Shown piece by piece: positions 9,236-17,652 of a stretch of DNA of 64,000 bases (position 1 is its first letter; every line of letters starts with the position of its first letter). The translations under genes and the position numbers were made by a program. Where the stretch lies: NCBI RefSeq assembly GCF_005049105.1, contig NZ_SUKA01000002.1:558001-622000 (forward strand), in the 5' to 3' direction. A model generated the notes under the pieces. That model was not told the origin of the DNA. It searched no databases and saw only the letters and a list, made by a program, of their open reading frames with translations. The stretch comes from Sphingobacterium alkalisoli. GTDB lineage: Bacteria > Bacteroidota > Bacteroidia > Sphingobacteriales > Sphingobacteriaceae.

Positions 9236-9832
9236 TCATATGGATATTTTTTCGTCGATATTTTTGTCTGCAAATCTCGGCAGTAACCTTATGAAGAGAT
9301 TTCCATTAAGGATGCCTATTATCGTACCGAAGATAGCTCCACATAAGACGTCAAAAGGATAATGTACACCTACGTATACTTGAGAAATTGAAATTAATGC
9401 AGCCCACGTAATTGACAGCCACAAGGTGTGTTTCCATCTTCTTCGGAACAGTACAATCCAAAAAAAAGCCATAGCGAAGTGATTCGTAGCATGTGAGCTT
9501 GTAAAGCTATAGCCCGAACCACATCGAACCCGAAGATTAATATCATGCTTGAATTCTATATCATTGCAGGGACGAAGACGCTTTACTGTATTTTTGATAA
9601 TGTGAGATGAAATAGAATCAGAAATGCCAAAATTAATTAGCGTACAGATTACAATTGCAATACCGAATTTACCATAGTTTTTTATAAAAAAAATGATTAG
9701 AAATAAATAGAGCGGTGCCCACGTGTAGGGATTTCTAAGTATAGGGAGTAACCAATCAAATACGAGATTACTTATTCCCTGATTTATTGTCAGGAATATT
9801 TCTTTATCTAATTCTATAATCTGCTGCAACAT
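9236..9832 (-). CDS. PAP2-family membrane phosphatase
   Basis: The protein has 198 residues with about five transmembrane helices. The three parts of the acid-phosphatase/PAP2 signature are present: KNTVKRLRP (KxxxxxxRP), SFTSSHAT (catalytic histidine in the PSGH-like segment) and SQVYVGVHYPFDV (SRxxxxxHxxxD-like; the Arg of the consensus is Gln here). It probably dephosphorylates undecaprenyl pyrophosphate or another lipid phosphate on the periplasmic side, or acts on lipid A as in LpxE/F-like members. It is a single gene, convergent with the MarR gene and divergent from glmM. Confidence 0.87.
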   Translation of the reverse strand: MLQQIIELDKEIFLTINQGISNLVFDWLLPILRNPYTWAPLYLFLIIFFIKNYGKFGIAIVICTLINFGISDSISSHIIKNTVKRLRPCNDIEFKHDINLRVRCGSGYSFTSSHATNHFAMAFFWIVLFRRRWKHTLWLSITWAALISISQVYVGVHYPFDVLCGAIFGTIIGILNGNLFIRLLPRFADKNIDEKISI

Positions 9833-10006
9833 GCTAGTGGCTTTATCCGATAAAAGTACATTATTTTATAAGGAATAAAAAAAAGTAGAAACTGTTTATA
9901 TGCGCAAGGTTACAACAAAATTACATTTTCATACTGAAATATTGAAGTATCTATTGTAAATTCTCATTATTACCTTATTTTTACAACCATTATATATTAG
10001 AAAATT

Positions 10007-11389
10007 ATGACTTTAATTAAATCTATATCTGGAATTCGAGGTACTATAGGTGGAAGATCAGGTGAGTCGTTAACCCCGATAGACATTGTTAAGTTCACAG
10101 CGGCTTTTGGCAAGATTTTAATCGGTAAGACCGGGAATAAAAAAATAGTAGTAGGAAGAGACGCTCGAGAATCTGGAGAGATGGTGAGTAATCTTGTAAT
10201 TGGGACATTACAAAGTATAGGCGCTGAGGTGGTCAATTTAGGCTTGTCTACAACCCCTACTGTAGAAATAGCTGTGCCGCTTGAAAAAGCGGCAGGAGGA
10301 ATTATTCTTACTGCTTCACATAATCCAGGACAATGGAATGCTTTGAAACTGCTAAATCACGAAGGAGAGTTTATTTCTGATGTAGAAGGTAAGGCCGTAC
10401 TTGAATTGGGTGAAAGTTTAGATTTCGATTTTGCGGAGGTACAGGATTTGGGTGGAGTCGTTCTTGATCAAAGTTACTTACAGAAACATATAGATGCTGT
10501 ATTGGCTCTGGAGTACGTAGATGTCGAAGCGATAAGGAGGGCTAATTTTAGTGTAGCTATTGATGCCGTAAATAGTACAGGTGGTATATTTATCCCTGCG
10601 TTGTTAGAGGCGTTAGGCGTTCAGACCGTATATCAGATTCATTGTACGCCAAACGGAAAATTTCCACATAATCCTGAACCTCTTAAGGAGAACCTGACGG
10701 ATTTATCCGTTGCCGTATTACAACATGGTGCTGATCTTGGAATCGCTGTCGACCCGGACGTCGACCGTCTCGTATTCATGATGGAAGATGGAGAGCTTTT
10801 TGGCGAGGAATATACGTTAGTTGCAGTAGCCGATTATATCCTTCAACATACAAAAGGTAATACTGTGTCAAATCTTTCATCTACTAGAGCCTTACGGGAT
10901 ATAACACAAAAACATGGTGGAGAATATTTTGCAGCAGCAGTCGGCGAGGTAAACGTCGTGACTAAGATGAAGGAAGTGGATGCAGTGATTGGTGGAGAAG
11001 GAAATGGTGGTGTGATTTATCCTGCTTCTCATTATGGACGTGATGCACTGGTCGGGGTCGCAATTTTCTTATCACATCTGGCCAAGTTAGGCAAGAAAGT
11101 TTCACAGTACAGAGCCGAACTTCCGCAGTATTTTATGTCTAAGAACAAGATTACGTTAACGCCTGAATTAGACATTGACAACTTATTGGCTAAAATGCAG
11201 TCAAAATATGCCCATGAAAATCATTCGGTTATAGATGGATTGAAAATCGATTTTGAAGATGAATGGGTACACCTTCGTAAATCGAATACGGAACCGATTA
11301 TCCGTATTTATTCCGAAGGACCAACTCCTCAGGCAGCAGAAGCAATTGCGAAACGGATTATTGCCGAGATGAAAGAAATCATTGGTTAA
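10007..11389 (+). CDS. glmM: Phosphoglucosamine mutase / phosphohexomutase
   Basis: The protein has 460 residues and the four-domain alpha-D-phosphohexomutase fold: SGIRGTIGG at the N terminus, active-site serine loop TASHNP with Ser104, metal loop DPDVDR, sugar loop GGEGNGG and phosphate loop KSNTEPIIRIYSEG. These are consistent with GlmM, which converts glucosamine-6-phosphate to glucosamine-1-phosphate for peptidoglycan and LPS synthesis. Bacteroidota GlmM and phosphomannomutases look alike, so phosphomannomutase activity is an alternative. It is monocistronic, ending in a strong terminator at 11420. Confidence 0.88.
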   Translation: MTLIKSISGIRGTIGGRSGESLTPIDIVKFTAAFGKILIGKTGNKKIVVGRDARESGEMVSNLVIGTLQSIGAEVVNLGLSTTPTVEIAVPLEKAAGGIILTASHNPGQWNALKLLNHEGEFISDVEGKAVLELGESLDFDFAEVQDLGGVVLDQSYLQKHIDAVLALEYVDVEAIRRANFSVAIDAVNSTGGIFIPALLEALGVQTVYQIHCTPNGKFPHNPEPLKENLTDLSVAVLQHGADLGIAVDPDVDRLVFMMEDGELFGEEYTLVAVADYILQHTKGNTVSNLSSTRALRDITQKHGGEYFAAAVGEVNVVTKMKEVDAVIGGEGNGGVIYPASHYGRDALVGVAIFLSHLAKLGKKVSQYRAELPQYFMSKNKITLTPELDIDNLLAKMQSKYAHENHSVIDGLKIDFEDEWVHLRKSNTEPIIRIYSEGPTPQAAEAIAKRIIAEMKEIIG

Positions 11390-11419
11390 GTGTTGTAAAA
11401 TACACGATTTTTTTGCCGG

Positions 11420-11457
11420 GAGCACTGAAAGTATATGTATTCAGTGCTCTTTTTTTT
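11420..11457 (+). terminator. Rho-independent terminator after glmM
   Basis: There is a perfect 10-bp stem (GAGCACTGAA at 11420-11429 with TTCAGTGCTC at 11440-11449), a 10-base loop, and eight T residues immediately after. It begins 31 bases after the glmM stop codon. Confidence 0.92.
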
Positions 11458-11556
11458 GAAAGTTTTTGTTGTATTTCAATGAGTCGACAATATAATATTA
11501 GACCAGTGTTATCTCAAAGGTCTGTTTAATCACCAGAATTATTCTTGTCCGTTTTG

Positions 11557-11616
11557 TTTTAGTTAGTCGATTCTTAAAAAGCTGTAACTGCCTTTTTAAG
11601 AATCGACTAACTAAAA
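11557..11616. repeat. Perfect 25-bp inverted repeat, 10-base loop
   Basis: The arms 11557-11581 and 11592-11616 are exact reverse complements over 25 bases, separated by a 10-base spacer. The outer ends are TTTT and AAAA, so both strands end in a short T run. It sits between convergent glmM and rlmF, after the glmM terminator and just before a periodic array. It could act as a bidirectional terminator, but the stem is longer than usual and the outer T run is short. Mobile-element remnant or protein site are alternatives. Confidence 0.85.
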
Positions 11617-11630
11617 ACTAGCAAATTTCC

Positions 11631-11796
11631 GTACACTTACTGAATTTAGACGTACACTTCGTGCATTTAGACGTACGTCCTGGCGTGAGGTGTATGCTTC
11701 GTGGCAGGAGAGGTACACTTCGTGCGACCGGATGTACCTCATTTCGGGTGTGAGGTACGTCATCTGTCGAGAAACGTATGCCTCAAAAGGACTAAG
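11631..11796. repeat. Array of eight degenerate ~21-bp units anchored on GTAC/GTAT
   Basis: GTA anchors occur at 11631, 11652, 11673, 11692, 11713, 11734, 11755 and 11776; six of the seven steps are exactly 21 bases and one is 19. Units share a loose pattern GTAYRYTTCGTG; units 2 and 5 share GTACACTTCGTGC and units 1 and 2 share TTTAGAC. The stretch looks more GC-rich than its surroundings. It lies in the convergent gap between glmM and rlmF, 14 bases from the 25-bp inverted repeat. No gene product is evident; the bodies of the units vary while the spacing is kept. Confidence 0.8.
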
Positions 11797-11848
11797 CTCC
11801 GGTAGCTTTTATGTCCCAAATTTTGCATCTTTCAGATAAAGATCCAAA

Positions 11849-12757
11849 CTACCATTTCCACGCTAATATACGTGATGTTTTTTGACCCTGTTTCATTTCG
11901 ATGATTTCGATTTTGGAAACTTTGTGATATTCTAAAATAGATATAAGCGGTTTTAAATGATCTTTGCTAGAAACTAAAGAAGTAATCCAATTTAGATTTT
12001 TCTTAAATTCCATACTTTCATAAATGAGTTTACTGATGAAAGCTTTTTCGCCTCCTTCATACCATAGCTCATTGGCGTGGCCGCCGAAGTTTTGAACCGG
12101 TAAAGCGTCTTTCTTTTTGTTCAGGTTGTCGAATTTTTTGGTGGTACTTTTCCAATGTTCTTCCCTTGAACCGTAATATGGCGGATTGCCCATTACGACA
12201 TCAAATTTGTCGTTGTCGTATATTATGCCCGCAAGAATTTTATTTTTATCGTCTTGAAAACGTAGATCGATCTGCTTTTTCAACCATACATTTTTACTGA
12301 TATTAATTTCGGCGTGGTGGATGGAAGTTCTATCGATTTCTGTTCCTACAAATTTCCATTCATATTCTTGAGCACCTATCAATGGGTAGATCAGACTCGA
12401 TCCCGTTCCGATATCTAAGATATTTATTTTTGGTCCTTTTGGAATCTCACCGTCATTCTCAGAAGCCAATAAATCGGCCACGTAATGCACATAATCTGCT
12501 CGTCCGGGGATAGCCGGGCAGAGACTGTTCTTTGCTGTCTCCCAGTGTTTTAGCTTATAATCGGTTAATAATATGGATTTATTCAGTTCAAAAACGGCCT
12601 TAGGGTCAGAAAAGTCAACGGTTTCCTTGCCAAAATCATTGATAAATATATGCTGTTTAAGTCCTGCGTATCTGCTGCTCAACTTTTTTAAATCGTATCC
12701 TGATTGGTGCTTATTCCGAGCATGTAGTTTGGGAGTGGATTTTGCGTTATTAGCCAT
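11849..12757 (-). CDS. rlmF: 23S rRNA (adenine-1618-N6)-methyltransferase
   Basis: The 302-residue protein has a basic N terminus, the SAM-binding motif ILDIGTGSSLIYPLIG, the catalytic MGNPPYYGS motif of N6-adenine methyltransferases, and the RlmF-specific segment FGGHANELWYEGGE. It modifies A1618 of 23S rRNA. It is a single gene with a -7-like element 17 bases before the ATG, divergent from the thrS operon. The length is normal. Confidence 0.93.
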   Translation of the reverse strand: MANNAKSTPKLHARNKHQSGYDLKKLSSRYAGLKQHIFINDFGKETVDFSDPKAVFELNKSILLTDYKLKHWETAKNSLCPAIPGRADYVHYVADLLASENDGEIPKGPKINILDIGTGSSLIYPLIGAQEYEWKFVGTEIDRTSIHHAEINISKNVWLKKQIDLRFQDDKNKILAGIIYDNDKFDVVMGNPPYYGSREEHWKSTTKKFDNLNKKKDALPVQNFGGHANELWYEGGEKAFISKLIYESMEFKKNLNWITSLVSSKDHLKPLISILEYHKVSKIEIIEMKQGQKTSRILAWKW

Positions 12758-12774
12758 CTATGTGTGTTTTGATG

Positions 12775-12782
12775 CAAAGGTA
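12775..12782 (-). promoter_or_regulatory. Candidate -7 element for rlmF
   Basis: The minus strand reads TACCTTTG, a match to TAnnTTTG, 17 bases before the rlmF ATG. The expected -33 position has only TCTT, so the upstream half is weak. Confidence 0.5.
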
Positions 12783-12832
12783 CTGTTTAGATTTGAGATG
12801 TAAGAAAATCTAGAGATTAGATGTTATTTCCC

Positions 12833-12863
12833 TTTCTATCCTGCTAAATATTAGGTAGCTTTG
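12833..12863 (+). promoter_or_regulatory. Candidate promoter of the thrS-infC-rpmI-rplT operon
   Basis: TTTC at 12833-12836, a 19-base spacer, then TAGCTTTG at 12856-12863: one mismatch from the Bacteroidota consensus TTTG-N19-TAnnTTTG. It would give a leader of roughly 95-100 bases before the thrS ATG at 12968. Confidence 0.65.
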
Positions 12864-12967
12864 CAACCTATTAATTCATAGAATCACTTGATATTTAACA
12901 GTATAATTGTGCATACTGATTTCAAGGGTTTCTTTAACTTTAAATAATTTAAAAATCATAGTTGTTC

Positions 12968-14893
12968 ATGATTAACATTACACTCCCTGACGGCTCGGTA
13001 CGTCAGTATGAAAAAGGTATTACTGCTATGCAAGTGGCCCTTTCTATTTCCGAAGGTTTAGCAAGAAATGTATTGGCAGCAGAAGTAGACGGCGAAGTTT
13101 GGGATGCCTCTCGTGCTATTGAAGAAGACGCTAGCGTAAAATTATTGACGTGGAATGACGATAAAGGTAAATCAACCTTTTGGCATTCTTCTGCTCACTT
13201 GTTGGCCGAGGCTTTGGAATCTCTTTATCCCGGTATCAAATTTGGAATCGGTCCTTCTATCGAAACCGGTTTTTACTACGATGTAGATTTTGGTGATCGT
13301 GAATTTTCTTCAGATGATTTTAAACAGATCGAAGATAAGATGTTGGAATTGGCGAAGCAAAAAGAAATCTTTGAGCGTAAAGCCGTTTCCAAAACAGATG
13401 CATTGTCTTATTTCACTGAAAAAGGAGATGAATATAAACTGGATCTCATCAAAGACCTGGAAGACGGGAAGATTACGTTTTATTCGCAAGGGAATTTTAC
13501 AGATCTGTGTCGCGGTCCTCATATCCCAAATACAGGGTTTATAAAAGCAATAAAACTTACAAATGTAGCCGGGGCGTATTGGAGGGGGGATGAAACCCGC
13601 AAGCAATTGACCCGTATTTATGGAGTCACTTTTCCTAAAGCTTCCGAACTTTCAGATTATCTGAGATTTATCGAAGAGGCTAAAAAACGGGATCACCGCA
13701 AATTGGGGAAAGAATTGGAGTTGTTTGCTTTCTCTGAAAAAGTGGGAGCTGGACTACCGTTATGGTTGCCAAAGGGAGCGGCTCTACGTCAGAAATTACA
13801 GGATTTTTTACAGAGGGCACAGCTACAGGCCGGTTATGAACCGGTGATCACACCGCACATCGGAAATAAGCAGTTATACATTACTTCAGGTCACTACGAG
13901 AAGTATGGCGCTGATGCTTTTCAACCTATTCATACGCCAGTAGAGGGAGAAGAGTTTTTCTTGAAACCGATGAACTGTCCGCATCACTGTGAAATTTATA
14001 AAACGAAACCTCGATCATACAAAGAGTTACCGGTTCGCTTTGCTGAGTTTGGTACTGTGTATCGATATGAACAGTCGGGTGAGTTGCATGGTCTAACTCG
14101 TGTACGTGGTTTTACACAAGACGACGCCCATCTGTTCTGTCGCCCAGATCAAGTGAAAGAAGAGTTCAAAAAAGTGATTGATTTGGTGCTATACGTTTTT
14201 GGAGCCTTGGGCTTTGAGGATTATACCGCTCAAGTCTCGTTACGTGACCCGAATAATAGAACAAAATATATCGGCACGGATGAAAATTGGGCGCTAGCCG
14301 AGAATTCAATAATTGAAGCAGCCGCTGAAAAAGGGCTAAATACGGTAGTGGAATATGGCGAAGCTGCATTCTATGGTCCTAAACTAGATTTTATGGTGAA
14401 GGATTCGTTGGGGCGTAAGTGGCAATTAGGTACCATACAAGTTGATTACAATTTGCCAGAACGTTTTGAATTGGAGTATACAGGTAGCGATAATCAAAAA
14501 CATCGCCCCGTAATGATTCATCGGGCACCGTTCGGTTCATTAGAACGTTTTGTCGCAGTATTGATCGAACATTGTGCGGGGCAGTTTCCATTATGGCTTG
14601 CGCCTGAGCAATTTATCGTATTGCCCGTTTCAGAAAAATATGAAGATTATGCACAAAAACTTTTAGAATCGCTAAATAATTCCGATATTCGCGGTCTGAT
14701 TGACCTTCGTGATGAGAAGGTTGGTCGTAAAATTCGTGACGCCGAAGTTAAAAAATTGCCTTATATGTTGATTGTAGGCGAAAAGGAGATGGAAAGTGGC
14801 ACAGTTTCTGTTCGTAAGCACGGGTCAGTAGATTTGGGTTCAATGACCTCTGATGAGTTTAGAGAAGTATTAATTAAAGAAATAACCGTTTAA
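12968..14893 (+). CDS. thrS: Threonyl-tRNA synthetase
   Basis: The protein has 641 residues from the ATG at 12968; a TTG two codons earlier is less likely because [10 protein letters not shown] is the usual start. It has TGS domain, editing domain with [11 protein letters not shown], class II catalytic core (motif 2 near [20 protein letters not shown], motif 3 near [11 protein letters not shown]), zinc ligands including [10 protein letters not shown], and a C-terminal anticodon-binding domain. It charges tRNA-Thr and hydrolyses Ser-tRNA-Thr. It heads the conserved thrS-infC-rpmI-rplT operon; infC begins 12 bases after the stop. Confidence 0.98.
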   Translation: MINITLPDGSVRQYEKGITAMQVALSISEGLARNVLAAEVDGEVWDASRAIEEDASVKLLTWNDDKGKSTFWHSSAHLLAEALESLYPGIKFGIGPSIETGFYYDVDFGDREFSSDDFKQIEDKMLELAKQKEIFERKAVSKTDALSYFTEKGDEYKLDLIKDLEDGKITFYSQGNFTDLCRGPHIPNTGFIKAIKLTNVAGAYWRGDETRKQLTRIYGVTFPKASELSDYLRFIEEAKKRDHRKLGKELELFAFSEKVGAGLPLWLPKGAALRQKLQDFLQRAQLQAGYEPVITPHIGNKQLYITSGHYEKYGADAFQPIHTPVEGEEFFLKPMNCPHHCEIYKTKPRSYKELPVRFAEFGTVYRYEQSGELHGLTRVRGFTQDDAHLFCRPDQVKEEFKKVIDLVLYVFGALGFEDYTAQVSLRDPNNRTKYIGTDENWALAENSIIEAAAEKGLNTVVEYGEAAFYGPKLDFMVKDSLGRKWQLGTIQVDYNLPERFELEYTGSDNQKHRPVMIHRAPFGSLERFVAVLIEHCAGQFPLWLAPEQFIVLPVSEKYEDYAQKLLESLNNSDIRGLIDLRDEKVGRKIRDAEVKKLPYMLIVGEKEMESGTVSVRKHGSVDLGSMTSDEFREVLIKEITV

Positions 14894-14905
14894 ATTTTTA
14901 AACAT

Positions 14906-15466
14906 TTGGCATTAAAAAGACCGAGTGGTCCAAGACCACCAATGAGAAAGAAAGAACCAGATCACCGCATTAACGAACATATTCGCGTGCCTGAGGTACG
15001 TTTAGTGGGAGATAATGTGGAACAGGGGGTTTTCTCTACGCGCAAAGCATTGGAACTAGCCGATGAATTGGAACTTGATTTAGTGGAGATTTCGCCAAAT
15101 GCTGTTCCGCCGGTTTGTAAAATAATTGACTACAGTAAGTTCGCTTTCGAACAAAAGAAGAAGCAAAAAGAAATTAAAGCTAATGCAAAACAAACTGTCA
15201 TTAAGGAGATCCGTTTCGGACCTAATACCAGTGAGCATGACTTTGACTTTAAATTGAAGCACGCCGTCCGCTTTTTAGAAGCAGGAGAGAAAGTACGTGC
15301 ATACGTACATTTTAAAGGTCGTGCTATTGTATTTAAAGAGCAGGGAGAGATATTACTGCTTCGATTTGCACAAGCATTAGAGGATTATGGTAAAGTAGAG
15401 TTGCTGCCGAAATTAGAAGGTAAGCGCATGTTCTTGACCTTAGCTCCAAAGGCTGCTAAAAAATAG
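14906..15466 (+). CDS. infC: Translation initiation factor IF-3 (non-AUG start)
   Basis: From the TTG at 14906 the protein has 186 residues, beginning [27 protein letters not shown], a usual Bacteroidota IF-3 N terminus. The N-domain, linker ([15 protein letters not shown]) and C-domain ([22 protein letters not shown]) are intact. The first ATG in frame is at 14942 and would remove the conserved extension. The frame is the same as thrS; after its TAA there is an ATT at 14894 and a TTG at 14906 but no ATG. IF-3 autoregulates through a rare start codon in Escherichia coli, so a TTG or ATT start here fits the same control. Confidence 0.95.
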   Translation: MALKRPSGPRPPMRKKEPDHRINEHIRVPEVRLVGDNVEQGVFSTRKALELADELELDLVEISPNAVPPVCKIIDYSKFAFEQKKKQKEIKANAKQTVIKEIRFGPNTSEHDFDFKLKHAVRFLEAGEKVRAYVHFKGRAIVFKEQGEILLLRFAQALEDYGKVELLPKLEGKRMFLTLAPKAAKK

Positions 15467-15500
15467 AAAATCTAACAGATTGATATAAAATTTAAGTATT

Positions 15501-15701
15501 ATGCCAAAAGTAAAAACCAATTCCAGCGCGAAAAAACGCTTCAAATTGACTGGAACAGGTAAAATTGCAAGAAAGAATGCCTTCAAAAGCCACATCTTGA
15601 CTAAGAAAACTACCAAACAAAAACGTAACTTGACAACAACTAGTTATGTTTCTGATGGTGATATAGGTAACGTGAAACGTATGCTAGGTATCGGTAAATA
15701 A
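15501..15701 (+). CDS. rpmI: 50S ribosomal protein L35
   Basis: The 66-residue basic protein begins [21 protein letters not shown], the standard L35 start, and has the [20 protein letters not shown] core. It is third in the thrS-infC-rpmI-rplT operon, 34 bases after infC. The length is normal. Confidence 0.97.
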   Translation: MPKVKTNSSAKKRFKLTGTGKIARKNAFKSHILTKKTTKQKRNLTTTSYVSDGDIGNVKRMLGIGK

Positions 15702-15805
15702 GTTTTATCATCATTATTTATTAATAACATTTTTTTTAACCGGGTATCGGGTAGTAAGATTGCTGAGAAACGTAACACCTTGTACCAAACTAAAATTTTA
15801 AAATT

Positions 15806-16150
15806 ATGCCACGTTCGGTTAACGCAGTAGCTTCGAGAAGAAGAAGAAAAAGAATCATGAAATTAGCTAAAGGCTATTTCGGTTCACGTAGCAAAGTATA
15901 CACTATTGCTAAAAACACAGTAGAAAAAGGTTTGCAGTACGCTTATCGCGACCGTAAAACTAAAAAACGCGAGTTTAGAGCTTTATGGATTCAACGTATT
16001 AACGCAGGATCTCGTCAACACGGAATTTCATATTCTCAGTTGATTGGTAAATTAAACGCTAAAAATATTGGACTAAACCGTAAGGTTTTAGCTGATTTAG
16101 CTTTAAATAATCCAGATGCTTTTAAAGCAGTTATAGACGCAGTAAAATAG
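15806..16150 (+). CDS. rplT: 50S ribosomal protein L20
   Basis: The 114-residue protein begins [29 protein letters not shown] and contains [13 protein letters not shown], both L20 signatures. It binds 23S rRNA early in assembly and in other bacteria represses rpmI-rplT translation. The rpmI-rplT gap is 104 bases, long enough for a leader structure, but none was worked out here. A terminator follows at 16186. Confidence 0.97.
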   Translation: MPRSVNAVASRRRRKRIMKLAKGYFGSRSKVYTIAKNTVEKGLQYAYRDRKTKKREFRALWIQRINAGSRQHGISYSQLIGKLNAKNIGLNRKVLADLALNNPDAFKAVIDAVK

Positions 16151-16185
16151 AGTTTTAACCCCGCAAATCAATTTGTTAGATATAG

Positions 16186-16217
16186 AAAAAGGAACCTAAT
16201 TGGGTTCCTTTTTTTAT
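16186..16217 (+). terminator. Rho-independent terminator after rplT
   Basis: An 11-bp stem (AAAAAGGAACC at 16186-16196 with GGTTCCTTTTT at 16203-16213), 6-base loop, continuing T run. It begins 36 bases after rplT and also faces the convergent rimK gene. Confidence 0.9.
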
Positions 16218-16234
16218 TGTATCTTAAATTATAA

Positions 16235-17167
16235 CTATAATTTGCTTTCCTTCTTGATTGTGCGTTTTACGATGGGTTTTGATAGCTGTTTAGCTTCATA
16301 CTGTCTTTCTAGATATTTTATAATTTCGCTAGCTATGTCTTTATGTGTGGCTGTTTCAATTCCTTCTAAACCTGGAGAAGAGTTTACTTCTAAAATTAAA
16401 GGACCTCTATCGGAAGGTAACATATCTACCCCTGCAACCGTTAAGCCCATAGCTTTTGCGGCGGCGACAGCTGTTTCCCTTTCATTCCGCGTCAATTTAA
16501 CAATTTCTGCTGTTCCGCCGCGGTGCAGGTTTGAGCGGAATTCACCTTCTTTAGCGGTACGCTTCATCGCTCCCACAACTTTCCCATCTACTACGAAGGC
16601 ACGAATATCGCTACCTTTTGCCTCTTTAATGTATTCCTGAATGAGAATATTGTTTCCCAAACCGTAAAAAGCCTCAATTACAGAAGATGCTGCTTTCTTT
16701 GTTTCAGCAAGCACCACTCCGATACCCTGCGTTCCCTCTAAAAGTTTGATGACCAGAGGGGCTCCGCCTACCATACTAATCAAATCGTCAACGTCCGAAG
16801 CCGTACGTGCAAACCCTGTTATTGGAAGCCCGAGTCCTGCACCGGAAAGGATTTGCATACAGCGTAACTTATCTCTAGAACGTGTGATGGCTTGGCTAGG
16901 GTTGGCTGAAATAACATTCATTACTTCAAATTGTCTTACAATAGCTGATCCATAAAACGTAACAGAAGCTCCGATTCGAGGTATAATAGCATCTATGTCG
17001 GCTATATCGTGACCTTTGTAATGTATACTCGGTTTTCCTTGTCGGATGCCAACGTAACATTTGCTATGATCAATAACAATACATTCGTGACCGCGGGCTG
17101 ATGCAACTTCTACAAGTCGTCGGGTAGAATATAAATGTTTGTTCGTGGATAATACGGCGATTTTCAC
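16235..17167 (-). CDS. rimK: RimK-type ATP-grasp ligase (ribosomal protein S6-glutamate ligase)
   Basis: The 310-residue protein has an N-terminal pre-ATP-grasp domain with [19 protein letters not shown]. The ATP-grasp core follows with [37 protein letters not shown] and the metal site [15 protein letters not shown]. RimK adds glutamates to the S6 C terminus; related enzymes modify other peptides. It is the last gene of a purM-retropepsin-rimK operon, 47 bases after the protease. About 30 basic residues at the C terminus extend past the core. Confidence 0.92.
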   Translation of the reverse strand: MKIAVLSTNKHLYSTRRLVEVASARGHECIVIDHSKCYVGIRQGKPSIHYKGHDIADIDAIIPRIGASVTFYGSAIVRQFEVMNVISANPSQAITRSRDKLRCMQILSGAGLGLPITGFARTASDVDDLISMVGGAPLVIKLLEGTQGIGVVLAETKKAASSVIEAFYGLGNNILIQEYIKEAKGSDIRAFVVDGKVVGAMKRTAKEGEFRSNLHRGGTAEIVKLTRNERETAVAAAKAMGLTVAGVDMLPSDRGPLILEVNSSPGLEGIETATHKDIASEIIKYLERQYEAKQLSKPIVKRTIKKESKL

Positions 17168-17214
17168 AAAGAGTTGTTTATAATTAGTAACAAAGATGAA
17201 AAAGATAAGTTTGA

Positions 17215-17646
17215 TTAAAAGTTATTCTTAGCCAGGTACTTTTGAGAAACATCAACCAGAAATTTTTGGTTGATAAAGTTTCTTCCTAATAACATTGGAT
17301 AGGACATAGATGAACGATCTCTTAATGAGAGTTTGATGTCAAATAAACGATTAAACATTCTAATCTTAGTGATAAAAATATGTCTGGTTTCTGTCTGCCC
17401 GAAAGAGCTTTTTACGACGCGTTCGCGGTGTACAGGAAATGTCAATGTTAGAATTTCTTCTTCCTCTAAATGCGGCTTAATGTGACAGGTAATGTAGCGG
17501 TGCCCTTTTTTTTCAAATACCTTAAAATCTTCACAATGTAATACAGAAGTTTCAGCACCAGTGTCTACTTTAGCGTGAATGTTATACATGCCCAACTCGG
17601 GCAGATCCACAATTTCATGACGTCCAATGATGATTTTTTGTTTCAA
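17215..17646 (-). CDS. Retropepsin-like aspartic protease (PF05618, RimB-like), TTG start
   Basis: The 143-residue protein begins [15 protein letters not shown] and carries the aspartyl protease triplet in [10 protein letters not shown] (Asp28-Thr-Gly) plus a flap-like region and LLGRNFI. The family is annotated as putative ATP-dependent zinc protease; the DTG motif and fold point to a retropepsin. The start is TTG at 17646: an in-frame stop (the purM TAA at 17653-17655) lies two codons upstream, and the first ATG is codon 20, inside the conserved core. Members often sit beside rimK and are proposed to counter or tune its glutamylation. Here it is 6 bases after purM. Confidence 0.85.
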   Translation of the reverse strand: MKQKIIIGRHEIVDLPELGMYNIHAKVDTGAETSVLHCEDFKVFEKKGHRYITCHIKPHLEEEEILTLTFPVHRERVVKSSFGQTETRHIFITKIRMFNRLFDIKLSLRDRSSMSYPMLLGRNFINQKFLVDVSQKYLAKNNF

Positions 17647-17652
17647 ACCTAT

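Noticed and set aside
11631..11751. Reading the 21-bp array as a heptad-repeat peptide
   Set aside because: The 19-base step breaks the frame and a stop follows, so it is not maintained as coding sequence.
11557..11796. CRISPR array
   Set aside because: Units are contiguous 21-mers with no spacers and no cas genes are near.
16200..16640. 146-codon plus-strand frame
   Set aside because: It begins at the rplT terminator and runs antisense to rimK; the minus strand has clear ATP-grasp motifs.
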